A stretch of 64,000 bases of DNA, taken from positions 240,897,994 through 240,961,993 of the forward strand of contig NC_066584.1 in the NCBI RefSeq assembly GCF_024323335.1, in the 5' to 3' direction. The notes under the pieces were generated by a model, which saw only the letters and a program-made list of their open reading frames with translations, was not told where the DNA came from and searched no databases. Shown piece by piece: positions 9,780 through 21,430 of this stretch; the first letter of the stretch is position 1, and every line of letters begins with the position of its first letter. The DNA comes from Lathyrus oleraceus (Eukaryota; Streptophyta; Magnoliopsida; Fabales; Fabaceae). Position numbers and translations under genes: made by a program.

Positions 9780-12700
9780 ATGGCTGGAAGAGGTAGAGAT
9801 GATGCTGCAATTGCTGAGGCTCTGGGTATGCTGGCTGGTGTACTTGGAGGAAATCCAAATGTTGTGGGAATGGGAGCTGCTCGTCAGTTGAGTGAGTTCC
9901 AGAAGAACAATCCTCCAATGTTCAAAGGAGCATACGATCCAGATGGTGCTCAGAAGTGGTTGAAGGAGATAGAGAGGATCTTCAGAGTAACTGAGTGTGC
10001 TGATAACCAGAAGGTCAGGTTCGGTACACATATGCTGTCAGAAGAAGCTGATGATTGGTGGGTTGCTACCCGCACTGAGTTGGAAGCTGCTGGAGATGCT
10101 GAGATTACTTGGGCTGTATTCAGAGAGAGATTTCTGAGGAAGTATTTTCCCGAAGATGTCAGAGGAAAGAAAGAGATAGAGTTCTTGGAATTGAAGCAGG
10201 GTAACCGGTCTGTTACGGAGTATGCTGCTAAGTTCACAGAGTTGTCTAAGTATTATACTCCCTATGCTGAGGCTGCTGGGGAATTTTCAAAGTGTGTGAA
10301 GTTTGAGAACGGGTTGCGTCCCGAGATCAAGCAGGCGATTGGATATCAAAGGATTAGAGTGTTTTCTGATTTGGTTGACTGTTGCAGGATTTTTGAGCAG
10401 GATTCCAAGGCTAGAGCTGAGAGCTATCAGCAGAGGGTGGATAGAAAAGGCAAGAATCAGATTGATCGTGGAAAACCGTATGCAGCTGGCAAAGGTTTTC
10501 AGAGGCAGAGTGGGATGAAGAGGCCTAGTGGGGGAGACTCTAGTGCTCCTGTTAAGTGTTACAGATGTGGTCAGGCTGGACATCGTATCCATGAGTGTAC
10601 CAGTAATGAGAAGAAGTGTTTCAAATGTGGAAAAGGTGGTCATTTGGCTGCAGATTGCCGGTTGAAGACCGTGACTTGCTTCAACTGTGGAGAAGTAGGT
10701 CATGTCAGTCCACAGTGTCCTAAGCCGAAGAAAGAGAATCAGTCAGGAGGCAAGGTTTTTGCTTTATCGGGTTCTGAGACTTTTGCAGATGATCGTTTGA
10801 TCCGAGGTACGTGTTATATTAATGGCTTTCCTCTTGTAGCTATTATTGACACAGGTGCGACTCATTCTTTTATATCTGTGGATTGTGCTGTGAAACTTAA
10901 GTTAGAGATATCTGGGATGCATGGTAGTATGGTGATTGATACTCCTGCGAAGGGTTCAGTGACTACTACTTCAGTTTGTTTAAGTTGCCCTTTGAGTATT
11001 TTTGGTAGGAATTTTGGGATAGACCTTGTGTGTCTTCCGTTAGTGCAGATTGATGTTATCTTGGGTATGAACTGGTTGGTGTTTAACCGGGTTTCTATCA
11101 ATTGTTTTGATAAGACCGTGATATTTCCTGAGATTGAGGAAGGAAAGAGTTTGTTTCTATCAGCGAGGCAAGTGAATGAGGAAGTAGCTGATGGGGCAGA
11201 GTTGTTTATGCTGTTAGCGACTTTGGAGGCTAAAGATAAACTGGTGATTGGCGATCTAGCTGTGGTGTGTGATTTCCCTGATGTGTTTCCGGAAGAAGTG
11301 AATGAATTACCGCCAGAGCGTGAAATTGAGTTCTCGATTGATTTGGTACCTGGTACTAGACCGATATCGATGGCTCCGTATCGTATGTCTGCTGTTGAGC
11401 TAGCTGAATTGAAGAGTCAGTTGGAAGATTTGTTGGATAAGAAATTTATTCGTCCGAGTGTGTCACCGTGGGGTGCACCAGTGCTATTGGTTAAGAAGAA
11501 GGAAGGTACTATGAGGTTGTGTGTGGACTACAGGCAATTGAATAAAGTGACGATCAAGAACCGGTATCCTTTACCGAGGATTGATGATTTGATGGATCAA
11601 TTGGTTGGTGCTAGTGTGTTCAGCAAGATAGACTTGAGATCTGGGTATCATCAGATACGTGTGAAAAATGAGGATATTCAGAAGACTGCTTTCAGAACAA
11701 GATATGGACATTATGAGTATTCTGTAATGCCTTTTGGTGTGACTAATGCGCCTGGAGTGTTTATGGAGTATATGAATAGGATTTTCCATCCGTACCTAGA
11801 TCAATTTGTTGTGGTGTTTATTGATGATATTTTGGTGTATTCGAAATCTGAAGAAGAGCATGCTGAGCATTTGAGAGTGGTTTTGGGAGTTCTACGAGAA
11901 AAGAAGTTATTTGCTAAACTGTCAAAATGTGAATTTTGGTTAGAAGAGGTGAGTTTTCTTGGTCATGTGATTTCAAGAGGTGGTGTTGCTGTTGATCCTT
12001 CTAAGATAGAAGCGGTATCTAAGTGGGAAGCTCCGAAGTCAGTTACTGAAATAAGAAGTTTCCTTGGACTGGCAGGTTATTATAGGAAGTTCATTGCGGG
12101 ATTTTCTAAGTTGGCATTACCGCTGACGATGTTGACGAGGAAGGGGCAAGCGTTTGTTTGGGATTCGAAATGTGAAGAAGGTTTCCAAGAGTTAAAGAGA
12201 AGGTTAACTACTGCTCCTATTCTGATATTACCGAGTTCGTCGGAACTATTCGAGGTTTATTGTGATGCTTCATTGTTGGGTTTAGGTGGTGTGTTGATGC
12301 AGAATAAGCAGGTTATAGCTTATGCTTCGAGACAGCTAAGGGTTCATGAGAGGAATTATCCGACACATGATTTAGAGTTGGCAGCTGTGGTATTTGTTCT
12401 GAAGTTTTGGAGGCATTATTTGTATGGGTCAAGATTTGAAGTTTTCAGTGACCATAAAAGTTTAAAGTATTTGTTTGATCAGAAAGAGCTGAATATGAGA
12501 CAGAGAAGATGGTTAGAATTTCTGAAGGATTATGATTTTGGTTTGAATTACCATCCGGGTAAAGCAAATGTAGTGGCTGATGCATTGAGTCGGAAATCCT
12601 TACACATGTCTATGTTAATGGTTAAAGAGTTGGATTTAATTGAGCAGTTTAGAGATTTGAGTTTGGTGTGTGAGAGTACTCACAATAGTGTTAAATTGGG

Positions 12701-14150
12701 GATGTTGAAGTTGACGAGTAATATTCTGGATGAGATCAGAGAGGGTCAGAAATCCGATATGCTTTTGGTTGATAAGTTGACGTTAGTAAATCAAGGTCAA
12801 GGTGGTGAATTCAGAGTTGATGAGAATGGTGTTTTGAGATTTGGTAGTCGGGTGTGTATTCCGGATGTTACTGAGCTTAAGAAGAGTATTCTTGAAGAGG
12901 GACATCGTAGTGGCTTGAGTATTCATCCTGGAGCTACGAAGATGTATCATGATTTGAAAAGGTTATTTTGGTGGCCGGGAATGAAAAGAGAAATTTCAAG
13001 TTTTGTGTATTCCTGTTTGACTTGTCAGAAGTCGAAGATTGAGCATCAGAAGCCGTCTGGGCTAATGCAACCGTTGGCTATTCCAGAGTGGAAGTGGGAT
13101 AGTATCAGTATGGATTTTGTTTCTGGTTTGCCGAGGACAAGTAAGAATTTTGAGGCTATTTGGGTGATTGTTGATAGATTGACGAAGTCGGCTCATTTCA
13201 TTCCGATTAGAATGGATTATCCGTTAGAGAGACTAGCTGAGTTGTATATTGAGAAGATTGTGAGTTTGCATGGTATTCCGTCGAGTATTGTTTCGGACAG
13301 AGATCCTAGATTTACATCGAAGTTTTGGGAAGGTTTGCAGAAGGCTTTGGGAACTAAGCTGAGATTGAGTTCTGCATATCATCCGCAGACTGATGGTCAG
13401 ACGGAGAGGACGATTCAGTCACTAGAGGATCTTTTGAGAGCTTGTGTTTTGGAAAAGGGAGGTGCTTGGGATTGTTATTTGCCTTTGATTGAGTTTACCT
13501 ACAACAATAGTTTTCATTCGAGCATTGGTATGGCACCGTTTGAAGCTTTGTATGGTAGGAGATGTCGGACACCTTTATGTTGGTATGAGTCCGGTGAGAG
13601 TGCTGTAGTTGGACCGGAGATTGTTCAACAAACTACGGAAAAGATTAAGATGATTCGGGAGAAGATGAGGATTGCTCAGAGTCGTCAGAAAAGTTATCAT
13701 GACAAGAGAAGGAAGTCACTTGAGTTTCAAGAGGGAGACCATGTGTTTCTTCGTGTTACTCCGATAACCGGTGTTGGTCGAGCTTTGAAGTCGAAGAAGT
13801 TGACGCCTCGATTTATTGGTCCTTATCAGATTTTGGAGAGGATAGGAGAGGTAGCCTATCGTATCGCTTTACCGCCGTCACTTGCGAAATTGCATGATGT
13901 TTTCCATGTGTCTCAGTTGAGGAGATACATTCATGATCCGTCGCATGTTGTCCAAGTAGATGATGTACAGGTGAGAGATAACCTGACTATTGAAACATCA
14001 CCTATGAGGATTGAGGATCGAGAGTTGAAGCAGTTGCGGGGTAAAGAGATTGCCTTGGTGAAGGTAGCTTGGGGAGGACCAGCAGGTGGCAATGTGACTT
14101 GGGAACTCGAGAGTCAGATGAAGGAGTCTTATCCGGAGTTGTTCGCTTGA
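9780..14150 (+). CDS. E2 gag-pol polyprotein, intact, 1456 aa
   Basis: One uninterrupted frame from ATG (MAGRGRDD) to TGA encodes all retrotransposon proteins. Residues about 60-170 are the gag capsid-like domain (WLKEIERIF...). Three CCHC zinc knuckles lie at 260-273, 280-293 and 300-313. The aspartic protease has DTGA at 357-360. Reverse transcriptase has [10 protein letters not shown] and the active-site FIDD at 680-683. RNase H starts at about 825 with YCDAS (D829). Integrase has an HHCC finger and the catalytic residues D1112, D1173 and E1209 (D-D-35-E). The C-terminus carries a GPY/F-like module and a chromodomain-like tail ([16 protein letters not shown]). Every key residue I can check is in place. 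The 5' end of the frame follows the primer site by about 110 bases. Gag and pol share a single frame, as usual in this clade. Confidence 0.97.
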   Translation: MAGRGRDDAAIAEALGMLAGVLGGNPNVVGMGAARQLSEFQKNNPPMFKGAYDPDGAQKWLKEIERIFRVTECADNQKVRFGTHMLSEEADDWWVATRTELEAAGDAEITWAVFRERFLRKYFPEDVRGKKEIEFLELKQGNRSVTEYAAKFTELSKYYTPYAEAAGEFSKCVKFENGLRPEIKQAIGYQRIRVFSDLVDCCRIFEQDSKARAESYQQRVDRKGKNQIDRGKPYAAGKGFQRQSGMKRPSGGDSSAPVKCYRCGQAGHRIHECTSNEKKCFKCGKGGHLAADCRLKTVTCFNCGEVGHVSPQCPKPKKENQSGGKVFALSGSETFADDRLIRGTCYINGFPLVAIIDTGATHSFISVDCAVKLKLEISGMHGSMVIDTPAKGSVTTTSVCLSCPLSIFGRNFGIDLVCLPLVQIDVILGMNWLVFNRVSINCFDKTVIFPEIEEGKSLFLSARQVNEEVADGAELFMLLATLEAKDKLVIGDLAVVCDFPDVFPEEVNELPPEREIEFSIDLVPGTRPISMAPYRMSAVELAELKSQLEDLLDKKFIRPSVSPWGAPVLLVKKKEGTMRLCVDYRQLNKVTIKNRYPLPRIDDLMDQLVGASVFSKIDLRSGYHQIRVKNEDIQKTAFRTRYGHYEYSVMPFGVTNAPGVFMEYMNRIFHPYLDQFVVVFIDDILVYSKSEEEHAEHLRVVLGVLREKKLFAKLSKCEFWLEEVSFLGHVISRGGVAVDPSKIEAVSKWEAPKSVTEIRSFLGLAGYYRKFIAGFSKLALPLTMLTRKGQAFVWDSKCEEGFQELKRRLTTAPILILPSSSELFEVYCDASLLGLGGVLMQNKQVIAYASRQLRVHERNYPTHDLELAAVVFVLKFWRHYLYGSRFEVFSDHKSLKYLFDQKELNMRQRRWLEFLKDYDFGLNYHPGKANVVADALSRKSLHMSMLMVKELDLIEQFRDLSLVCESTHNSVKLGMLKLTSNILDEIREGQKSDMLLVDKLTLVNQGQGGEFRVDENGVLRFGSRVCIPDVTELKKSILEEGHRSGLSIHPGATKMYHDLKRLFWWPGMKREISSFVYSCLTCQKSKIEHQKPSGLMQPLAIPEWKWDSISMDFVSGLPRTSKNFEAIWVIVDRLTKSAHFIPIRMDYPLERLAELYIEKIVSLHGIPSSIVSDRDPRFTSKFWEGLQKALGTKLRLSSAYHPQTDGQTERTIQSLEDLLRACVLEKGGAWDCYLPLIEFTYNNSFHSSIGMAPFEALYGRRCRTPLCWYESGESAVVGPEIVQQTTEKIKMIREKMRIAQSRQKSYHDKRRKSLEFQEGDHVFLRVTPITGVGRALKSKKLTPRFIGPYQILERIGEVAYRIALPPSLAKLHDVFHVSQLRRYIHDPSHVVQVDDVQVRDNLTIETSPMRIEDRELKQLRGKEIALVKVAWGGPAGGNVTWELESQMKESYPELFA

Positions 14151-14179
14151 GGTATGTTTTCGAGGACGAAAACTCTTTT

Positions 14180-14192
14180 AGTGGGGGAGAGT
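14180..14192 (+). other. Polypurine tract of E2
   Basis: AGTGGGGGAGAGT is directly upstream of the 3' LTR and matches the tract of A. Confidence 0.9.
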
Positions 14193-16293
14193 TGTAACAC
14201 CCCGATAATAATATAATAATTATTTAAATTAAGTTCATAATATATTTATTGATTTAATTAAATAATTGAATTATTATTATTATTATTATTATTATTTTGG
14301 AATAATAATTATTGGGATAATTATTTAGTGGAATAATATTAGTGGAGTATATAAGTTGGAATAATAAAAAGTCCCAATTTTTTTGGAAAAAGGTTTTCAC
14401 GTGAAAAGGGAAAAGAGGCAGAAAGGGCAAAAAAGCCAGAGAACGAAGGTTGAAGGAAGGAGAAGCTTAGAGCTCGGAAGCTGCCGGATTAACTCAGGTA
14501 AGGGGGGTTTATCATCGATTAACGGGTATTATGGGATGATATGTACTGGGTAGTAATAGACCATTGTTTTACCTCTGATTGGATGATATATGTTGAATTT
14601 GTGAACTTTTGAGATGAACGAAAATTTGGATTATAATTGACGAAATTCGTAGGAATTAGAGGTAGAAAGGTTAGAAATTTGTGAAATCGAAAGTGTATGA
14701 TTCGTGTTAGATGATATGAATGAATTGTGTGTGAAATTTGGACTGTAGAAGGTTGAATTGGATAGGTCTCGTAGCAGAGAAAGCCATTGCAGATCTGAGA
14801 GCTCTGGTCTCTGATCATACGCGTATGGCACTAGGCAATACGCGTATGAGATGTTGGTACGCGTATGGGGGAAGCCTTACGCGTATGGGTGGAAAGGATG
14901 GCATTTTGAACGTGAATTGGTCTCTGTTGGTACGCGTAATGGGAAGTTGTTACGCGTAGCGTACGCGTATGGGATAGGTGGTACGCGTATGAGTTGGGCG
15001 AGGAAATGCGCAATACGCGTAAGAGAGTAGGCATTACGCGTATGGAGTTGGCCAGGTTTGGGCAATACGCGTATGGCATGGACAGTACGCGTATGGGCAG
15101 GATTGTGATTTCCTGTGCTGCTGTTGTGCAGTTTTTGACTGTTTAGGCTGAGTAGTGAGACTTAGCTGAGGTATGATGTTGTAGGGATCATTTCCCGTTG
15201 TTTTGAGTGGTATAGGTATTAGTAGAACGGGCTAATACTGTGGTTGATTATGTGGCATGATATGATATGCTTTTGTGATTGATTATGTTGATAATGTGTG
15301 ATGGTATACATGATGATGTGAATGTATACATGTGTGAATAGACTGTATTATGGCTTAGAGTGTGAGCATGTGTCTATTCTTGATTATTGTTGATGTTGCA
15401 TTGCTAGGTGATTAGCATGCACGTTGTGGCCCATTTGGGGTGGTAGCTAATTCCCATGGTGAGGAATTAGTGAGTATATCATTTGATTGTTGTTGTTGAT
15501 GTTTGCATGCTAGGTGATTAGCGTGCATTTCATGGCCCATTTGGGGTGGTAGCTAATTCCCATGGTGAGGAATTAGTGAGTGAGTCACTATGTCTCAAAT
15601 GAGTGGGACTAGTGAGCTTGGTAGCCGTGCCTGGATTTGGACGGTGAGGTTGAACTATATGTTCACAAATAGTCGGTACCGCATGCATAGAGTCTCATTG
15701 CATAATAAATGTATGGCATATAATATGAATGGATGTATTCCAGTATTATGTGTGTATTGTGTGTTATATTGTTGATGTTGAATATGGTTGAGAATCTACT
15801 GTCGAGTATGATGTTTGAACGAATATTGTTGTTGCTGAATGCGTAGTCTGATTAGGGTGAATTAATGTGTTAATTACTTGGCATTACATATTGTTCTATA
15901 ATGCTTATTATATTGATTGAGGAACTCACCCTTACGCCTATTTTTCAGGTGACGAGAAATGAGTTGAGTAGAAGCTAATGCTGGAGTCTAGAGTAGTTCT
16001 TAGGGGTCGTGCTCTGATAGATGTAACATCGGGAGGGGATGTTTTAATTAATTTGATTTCTGTTGTTGAATGATTTACATGTATGGTGTTACATGTTTTA
16101 CATGGATGTTGGCTTTTATTCCGCTGCGAATTATGCAAAAGAACCTTATTTTGATTAAATAAATGAGCATGACAGGATATTTTGATAATTGTTGTGAAAT
16201 GATTGTGTGACACCCTTCGGGGCATAATTACTCTGATGAATATATATTGTTATTTTAATTATAATAATTTGGGGTATTTAGAAGGGTGTTACA
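14193..16293 (+). repeat. 3' LTR of E2 (2101 bp)
   Basis: Nearly identical to the 5' LTR. Differences seen: three extra bases in the ATT microsatellite (plus possibly one base there), five instead of six G near 14868, A to G near 15085 (next to a CGCG motif) and C to T near 15829. The TACGCGTA array (14817 to about 15092) still has 12 copies. It is followed by the target duplication CTCAA. Confidence 0.96.
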
Positions 16294-16298
16294 CTCAA
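16294..16298 (+). other. Target site duplication of E2, right copy (CTCAA)
   Basis: Perfect copy of 7551-7555; LTR2 sequence of B/C resumes immediately (GGGCAAAAAGGC). Confidence 0.97.
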
Positions 16299-17432
16299 GG
16301 GCAAAAAGGCAGTCCTTGACGAAGGAACCGCGCTACTTGCAGGGATACGAACACATACAAAACAAACATGTATAAAGTAAATGTGCCAACAAGGGGCTCA
16401 GAAGTAAATAAACAAAAGAAAACAAATGCCTCCTATCGAGGTCTTCCAGCTAAGAAAGCGATAAAATGCGGAAAAGAGGTAAAAGTACCACACGGATAAA
16501 GATCCGAAGTAACAGCAATTAAAGGAGTAAGAAACCCAGGGATCTCCCAAGCTAATGCCATCAAAGAAAGGTGAGTCAGTACAGGTAATCGGAATGAACC
16601 TCCAAGGGGTATCCCACAAATAAAGTGGGAAAACCACGCAAACCATCTCTGCAAGAGTCTGTGAGCCCTCACAAAAACTCAACAAAAGGGTTAGTGAAAC
16701 ACGATAAGCATTTTTTTCATGGATAACAGTATGGTTTCAGAAACCTCAAACCCTGTGGCATACATTTCAGAAATCATGTGATTAAACATTCAAGGCATAG
16801 GTTTCACCCATTCATGCATAATTAAACTCGTGGGCAAAAACATAATGAAATTCATCCATCATACCTCATACATTCAGATGATCCAAATTAAGAGCATAAA
16901 ATCATGGGAATGAGGCAAACCTGATGGGAGAGTCCGGTTGAAATCAAATGGCACGGCTGGGTTTGCAAGGCAATGTTAGGGTTTGCGTGAGATGAAAGTG
17001 TGTGAGTCAGATTGAATTTTTCAGAGCTGCCTGGGGGTTGTTCTGAGTTCTCTGTCAAGTTTCTCTCCAGGTTTTGTCAAGGGTTTTGTTTCAAGGAAAC
17101 CTCAGAGTATTTTGCTTCTCTTCCTTTTTCTGTCTGATCTCCCCTCTTTTATAACCTGATTTTCATGGCTTTGTGGGCTCAAATGAGAGAGGTCCAAGTC
17201 CAAGTTTTTCTATTATATTTTATTTATTTTTTTATTATTATTATTATTTTTTTTTTATTTTTATTTTTTTTGTAAAAAATTATTATTATTTTTTTTTCGT
17301 TTTTTTTTTCCTTTTTTTTTTTTTTTTTTTTTTTTAAAGTTTCTTGGATCTAATTCTGATTGACATGATGAAATGCAATATGAAATGCTAAATGAATGCA
17401 TGAATGAGGAGGGCAAATTTTGGGGTGTTACA
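16299..17432 (-). repeat. LTR2 of B/C, part 2 (U3 side)
   Basis: On the minus strand the LTR starts TGTAACACCCC at 17432. A TATA box (TATAAAAG, minus strand, 17146-17153) lies about 280 bases from the LTR start. A variable poly-T/ATT tract (plus strand, about 17200-17335) separates it from the LTR end. Directly to the right is the polypurine tract of C, so this LTR is the 3' LTR of C as well as the 5' LTR of B. Confidence 0.92.
17146..17153 (-). promoter_or_regulatory. Putative TATA box of B/C LTR2
   Basis: TATAAAAG on the minus strand. The same place reads TATAAAAAA in LTR1 (near 4536) and LTR3 (near 27270), so this copy has the more canonical form. E2 now separates it from gag of B by more than 10 kb. 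Confidence 0.5.
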
Positions 17433-17587
17433 GCTGCCCCTATTCAATCATTAGCTAACCCGAGTAGGATGAAAGCGAACAACTTATCAGACAAACGGGG
17501 TGAGATGTGATTGAATACCAAAGACAGACCAAAAATTTGCGCTCCGAGAACACCACAAAAACGCGGAAATACACCGCGCTGTTTATT
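17433..17587 (-). other. Polypurine tract and 3' UTR end of C
   Basis: GAATAGGGGCAGC (minus strand, 17433-17445) precedes LTR2. The rest matches the 3' UTR fragment kept in B (4801-4954). Confidence 0.85.
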
Positions 17588-18420
17588 TTTCTTCCGATCC
17601 TCTGGCTGGATCTGAATCAGTCTTCTGGCTTAATCTGGAGTTTCGATCCTCTGGCTGAACCTATACTCAATTTAGTCCTCTGGTTAGATATTAATTTTGA
17701 TCCTCAGGCTGGATACGATTTTGATCTTCTGGCTAGATCTTCTTCGATCTTCTGGCTAGATCTCCTTCGTTTCGATTCTCTGGCTGAATCTATTTCCTTT
17801 GATTCTCTGGCTGAATCTACTTCGATCTTCTGGCTAGATCTGAATTGTTTCGATTTTCGATCTTCTGGCTAGATCTTCTTTGTTTCGATTCTCTGGCTGA
17901 ATCTACTTCGATCTTCTGGCTAGATCTAGATTGTTTTGATGATAAATTCCCATCATTAGGATCCCGCATCTGAGGCATGCGCTGGTTGACCCTCTTTTGA
18001 AATCTACACCCAACCTTCATATTAGATATGCAGCTTCGAGAATATTCCACTTTTGGGCTTCGTACATATTCTTCGGGCTAGAACACGTTGTAACGACTCC
18101 TCAATTAGACTTGGTCTTGCTGGGGAAATAAAGCTTGTAGGCGACTTCACTAGGGAATCTTCAAATTGTGCCTTAGGCTGGCTTACTAGAACACGATTCT
18201 CAGGCTGAATCTTCGAAATGACCCTCAGACTGGATCACTGGAACACGATTCTCAGGCTGAATCTTCAAAATGAACCTCAGGCCGGATCACTGGAAAACGA
18301 TTCTCAGGCTGAATCTTCGAAATGACCCTCAGGCTGGATCACTGGAAAACGATTCTCAGGCTAAATCTTCAAAACGAACCTCAGGCTGGATCACTCACGC
18401 TTGATCCTCTAGCTGGATCT
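17588..18420 (-). repeat. Tandem repeat region in 3' UTR of C
   Basis: Two related arrays. From about 17588 to 17935 a short motif of the form GATCYTCTGGCTRGATC recurs at uneven spacing of roughly 20 to 45 bases. From 18191 to about 18398 there are four units with an exact 52-base period, starting at 18191, 18243, 18295 and 18347, each with GATTCTCAGGCTGAATCTTC and a CTCAGGCTGGATCACTGG half. Repeat-rich 3' UTRs are known for Tat/Ogre elements and can seed satellite DNA. Confidence 0.88.
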
Positions 18421-19778
18421 CATGACCTTGGTTGTAAAGTAATTCTTCAGTCTGCTTGGAAGAACCTGTTTATCAGCTTATGTGTATGCTTGATATGATA
18501 TGCATGCAAATGCAAATGTTATGCATGGTGTAAAAGAAATCTACTTGGGGAAGTAAACTCCGGTAGGGAACAGATCGTTGTATCAATCCTTGAATGCTCT
18601 GTGGGGAATGATCCGTCTGCCGGGACGAATGAGCCACCAAAAATAAATTGGCTGCTTGAAAAGTTGACCTTGCAGGGGGAGTATCAACTATGGAAACTTT
18701 GTTCGGCGAGGCTCTGTGAGGAGAGTCTGTGGGGAAAACACTTCCTGGGGAAATGTCGTAGGAAAGGACCTTTGCTGGGGATATGAACTTGCTAATCGCC
18801 CTCAAGCTGGGGATTAACAAATCTGTTAAAAATAATCTGCTGGGGAATGAGATGAACACCGGGAACACCACCCTCTCATCTGTTGGTTATGCAACCACTC
18901 CGCTGTTGCTAGGAAGATACAGTCTGACACTGTCAACTCCGCTGGGGATATATAGTCTAGATACTGTCAACTCTGCTAGGGAACATGCTCTGCTGAGGAG
19001 AGACTTTGTCAACCGCTTGGGGATGAGGATTCATGACTTGACATCCGGTTCCTGTGACCTGCAACCAAAAATACACGTATGCCTCGGGGGAATTACTCGG
19101 TTTGAATTCACCGTCCGGGATTAAGCACATTCAAAGCAATTTTAAATGTTTTCCTGTGCAAATCATCTGCAAAAGCCACCATTATGTTCATATGCAATAT
19201 GTTTTATCAAAAATTCAGACATTTTTGCAAACAAACTGATAAATGAAAAATAAAGAGGCTCTTTAACTGAATTATTCGACTCTTACTGGGGAGAAAATTT
19301 GTGCCAGGAATAGGCGAGGGTATCAGGAAGCTGATCCCTGAAAAGAGGTGATCGCTATAAAAAGAGAACTATCCTAATGGCAATGGGGATACGGGGTCCC
19401 ACCGAGTTTCGACTCTGCTATGGCTCGTATGTCCTCAAGACGCTCTGCTCATCTTGCTTTCTGAAGTGGATGATTAGTCGATCTTTAACCTTCGAAGATT
19501 GCCGGATTGAATGAAACGGTGATATAACACTGATGAACTCAGATCACAGTCATTCGCTTATTCCCTAACTTTTGCCTGGATCGCCCCCTTTTCGGGTTTT
19601 CAATCCACCGGGATACCCATTTTTTCCTGAGCCGCCCTTTTGGGTTTTCGACTCACCGGGTGTACTCTTTTTTTATATCCCTAATTTTTGCCCGAACCTC
19701 TTTATTCTTTTTTTTTTGGTTCGTCGGGATGCCCTTTTTTTGCCTGGACTATTCTTTTTATCGTCCAGCGGGTCTATT
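18421..19778 (-). other. Rest of the 3' UTR of C
   Basis: No coding sequence recognised. The plus strand has many dispersed CTGGGGA-type motifs (about 18545-19020). At 19560-19780 is a pyrimidine-rich part with repeated TTTTGCCTGG and CCCTTTTCGGGTTTTC segments, which also occur in the 3' regions of D (27575-27660) and E (46150-46255). This shared block marks the end of pol in all three elements. Confidence 0.7.
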
Positions 19779-21160
19779 TTATGCGAAGTTTTTTTTTACT
19801 GCGTCTGAGTTAATAGAGGACGGGAATCCTTCGCCATCCATGGTTGTTAGCATCAAAGCTCCGCCATAGAAAATCCTTCTAACCACGTACGAACCCTCAT
19901 AGTTCGGTGTCCATTTGCCCCTATGATCTGTGTTGGGAGGATGAAATCTTTTGAGTACCAATTCACCGACTTGATACCCCTGAGGGCGCACTTTCTGACC
20001 AAATGCTTTCTTCATTCGTCTCTGACCGAGATACGTCAATTCTGGGTACGTAGTTCCAGCATAGCACCTTAATCATCGAAGACAAGGTAAACAAAGCATC
20101 AGCAAATTGGTTTTCTTCAAAAGAAAGTCAGCAATCTTCTCGTGTAGTCTCTGTAAGGAGCCAGATGAGGCTGAGGTGTATACCATTTCCCGTTGGTTTG
20201 ATTGATGACCAAAGCTGAATCCCTGTATACATCCAGGGTTTTAATTTGTATATTGACGGCTTCCTCAAGTCTTAGGATACAAGCTTCGTATTTGGCTTCA
20301 TTGTTGGTGCAGGGAAAAGTTATTCTGGCACCAAATGGCATATGAACCCCCTTCCGGTGTGATCAACACTACACCAACTCCGCGACCATTGACGTGGACC
20401 GCCCCATCAAACATCATAACCCATTTGGATTCAGGGTCAGGCCCCTCCTCCGGGAGTGGTTCCTCTCAATCTTTCGATTTGAGAAACATGGTGTCCTCAT
20501 CAGGAAAGTCAAACCTCATAGGTTGGTAATCATCAATCGGTTGCTCTGCAAGATAGTCTGACAAGACACTTCCCTTGATGGCTTTTTGTGAAGTGTATTG
20601 GATGTCATACTCTGTCAGTATCATTTGTCACCTAGTAACCTTTCCGGTAAGTGCTGGCTTTTCAAAAATATACTTGACTGGATCCATTTTTGATATCAAT
20701 AGAGTCGTGTGAGTCAACATATACTGTCTTAGTCGGCGAGCAGCCCATGCCAAAACGTGACAAGTTTTCTCGAGTAATGAGTATCTTTGTTCACAGTCAG
20801 TAAACTTTTCCTAAGGTAGTATATTGCATGCTCTTTTCGACCTGACTCGTCATGCTGACCGAACACACAACCCATTGACCTTTCTAACACAGTCAAGTAC
20901 ATGATCAACGGTCTTTCCTCTCGGCCTGTAGACGTGCCCCGATCTTGATCTCTTCCTTGTCGTCTGCGGTACCGATGTTGACGGTCTCAATCACCTCCTA
21001 ATAAGGTGTAATAGCTTGGTCCTCCTGTTTCAACAATCTGGCTAAACCTTCAGGCAATTCACAATCTTCCTCAACCCCTTCTTCGGCTTAATAGATAAGA
21101 TTGTCGAAGTCATACTTGGCCATAACAGTGTCGTTAGTAGTGAGATCCGGGTGGTCAGCT
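19779..21160 (-). pseudogene. Element C pol, heavily deleted remnant
   Basis: Only pieces of the Tat/Ogre-type polymerase remain. 19779-20039 encodes the very C-terminus of integrase (VGELVLKRFHPPNTDHRGKW... to NSDAVKKNFA), close to the end of pol in E. 20117-20341 encodes part of RNase H (CTNNEAKYEACILRLEEAV...DSALVINQ). 20342 to about 20990 holds further RNase H and RT-connection sequence in several frames. Nearly the whole integrase core is missing between these two pieces, and the RT catalytic core is not recognisable. Breaks are frameshifts, stops and large deletions, so C makes no polymerase. Confidence 0.8.
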
Positions 21161-21430
21161 CTGCATGATGGAGGATCATGCTTTACCTTAGAATGAGAGA
21201 TTTTTTTTGGAAAGAAAGAAAAAACGAAAAAAGAAACATTGCCATTTTTTTTGTAAAAGAAGAAAAAACTGAAAGAAAGAGAACACAAAATTGTTTGCAA
21301 AAGCTGTCCTTTATTGATGATAAAAGTAATTGCGAAATGTAACTAAATGGATGGCCCTACAAATGAGCCGTTACACCTTGGGCAAAGTGTAAGACTTTAT
21401 TATGCATGTAATAAAGGAAAACAATAAAAA
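21161..21430 (-). other. Putative intron-like spacer between protease and RT of C
   Basis: AT-rich spacer between the end of the gag-pro frame (21431) and pol remnants. On the minus strand it ends in a pyrimidine-rich stretch followed by ATCATGCAG (AG at 21161-21162), similar to the ATTATGCAG acceptors in D and E. The donor side is not clear here. Confidence 0.45.

Larger units (their letters stand above)
7556..16293 (+). mobile_element. E2: complete, young chromovirus-type Ty3/gypsy retrotransposon
   Basis: All parts are present: 5' LTR 7556-9654, primer site 9659-9670, one uninterrupted gag-pol frame 9780-14150, polypurine tract 14180-14192, 3' LTR 14193-16293 and a perfect 5-bp target duplication. 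By eye the two 2.1 kb LTRs differ at only two or three substitutions, one G-run length change and three bases in an ATT microsatellite, so insertion was recent. The integrase ends in a chromodomain-like tail. The primer site matches initiator tRNA-Met. Clade is probably Tekay (Del). It sits in LTR2 of the older B/C element, in opposite orientation. Confidence 0.97.

Noticed and set aside
17588..18420. CRISPR-like regular repeats
   Set aside because: Repeat units are adjacent or diverged without unique spacers, in a eukaryotic retrotransposon UTR; ordinary tandem repeats.
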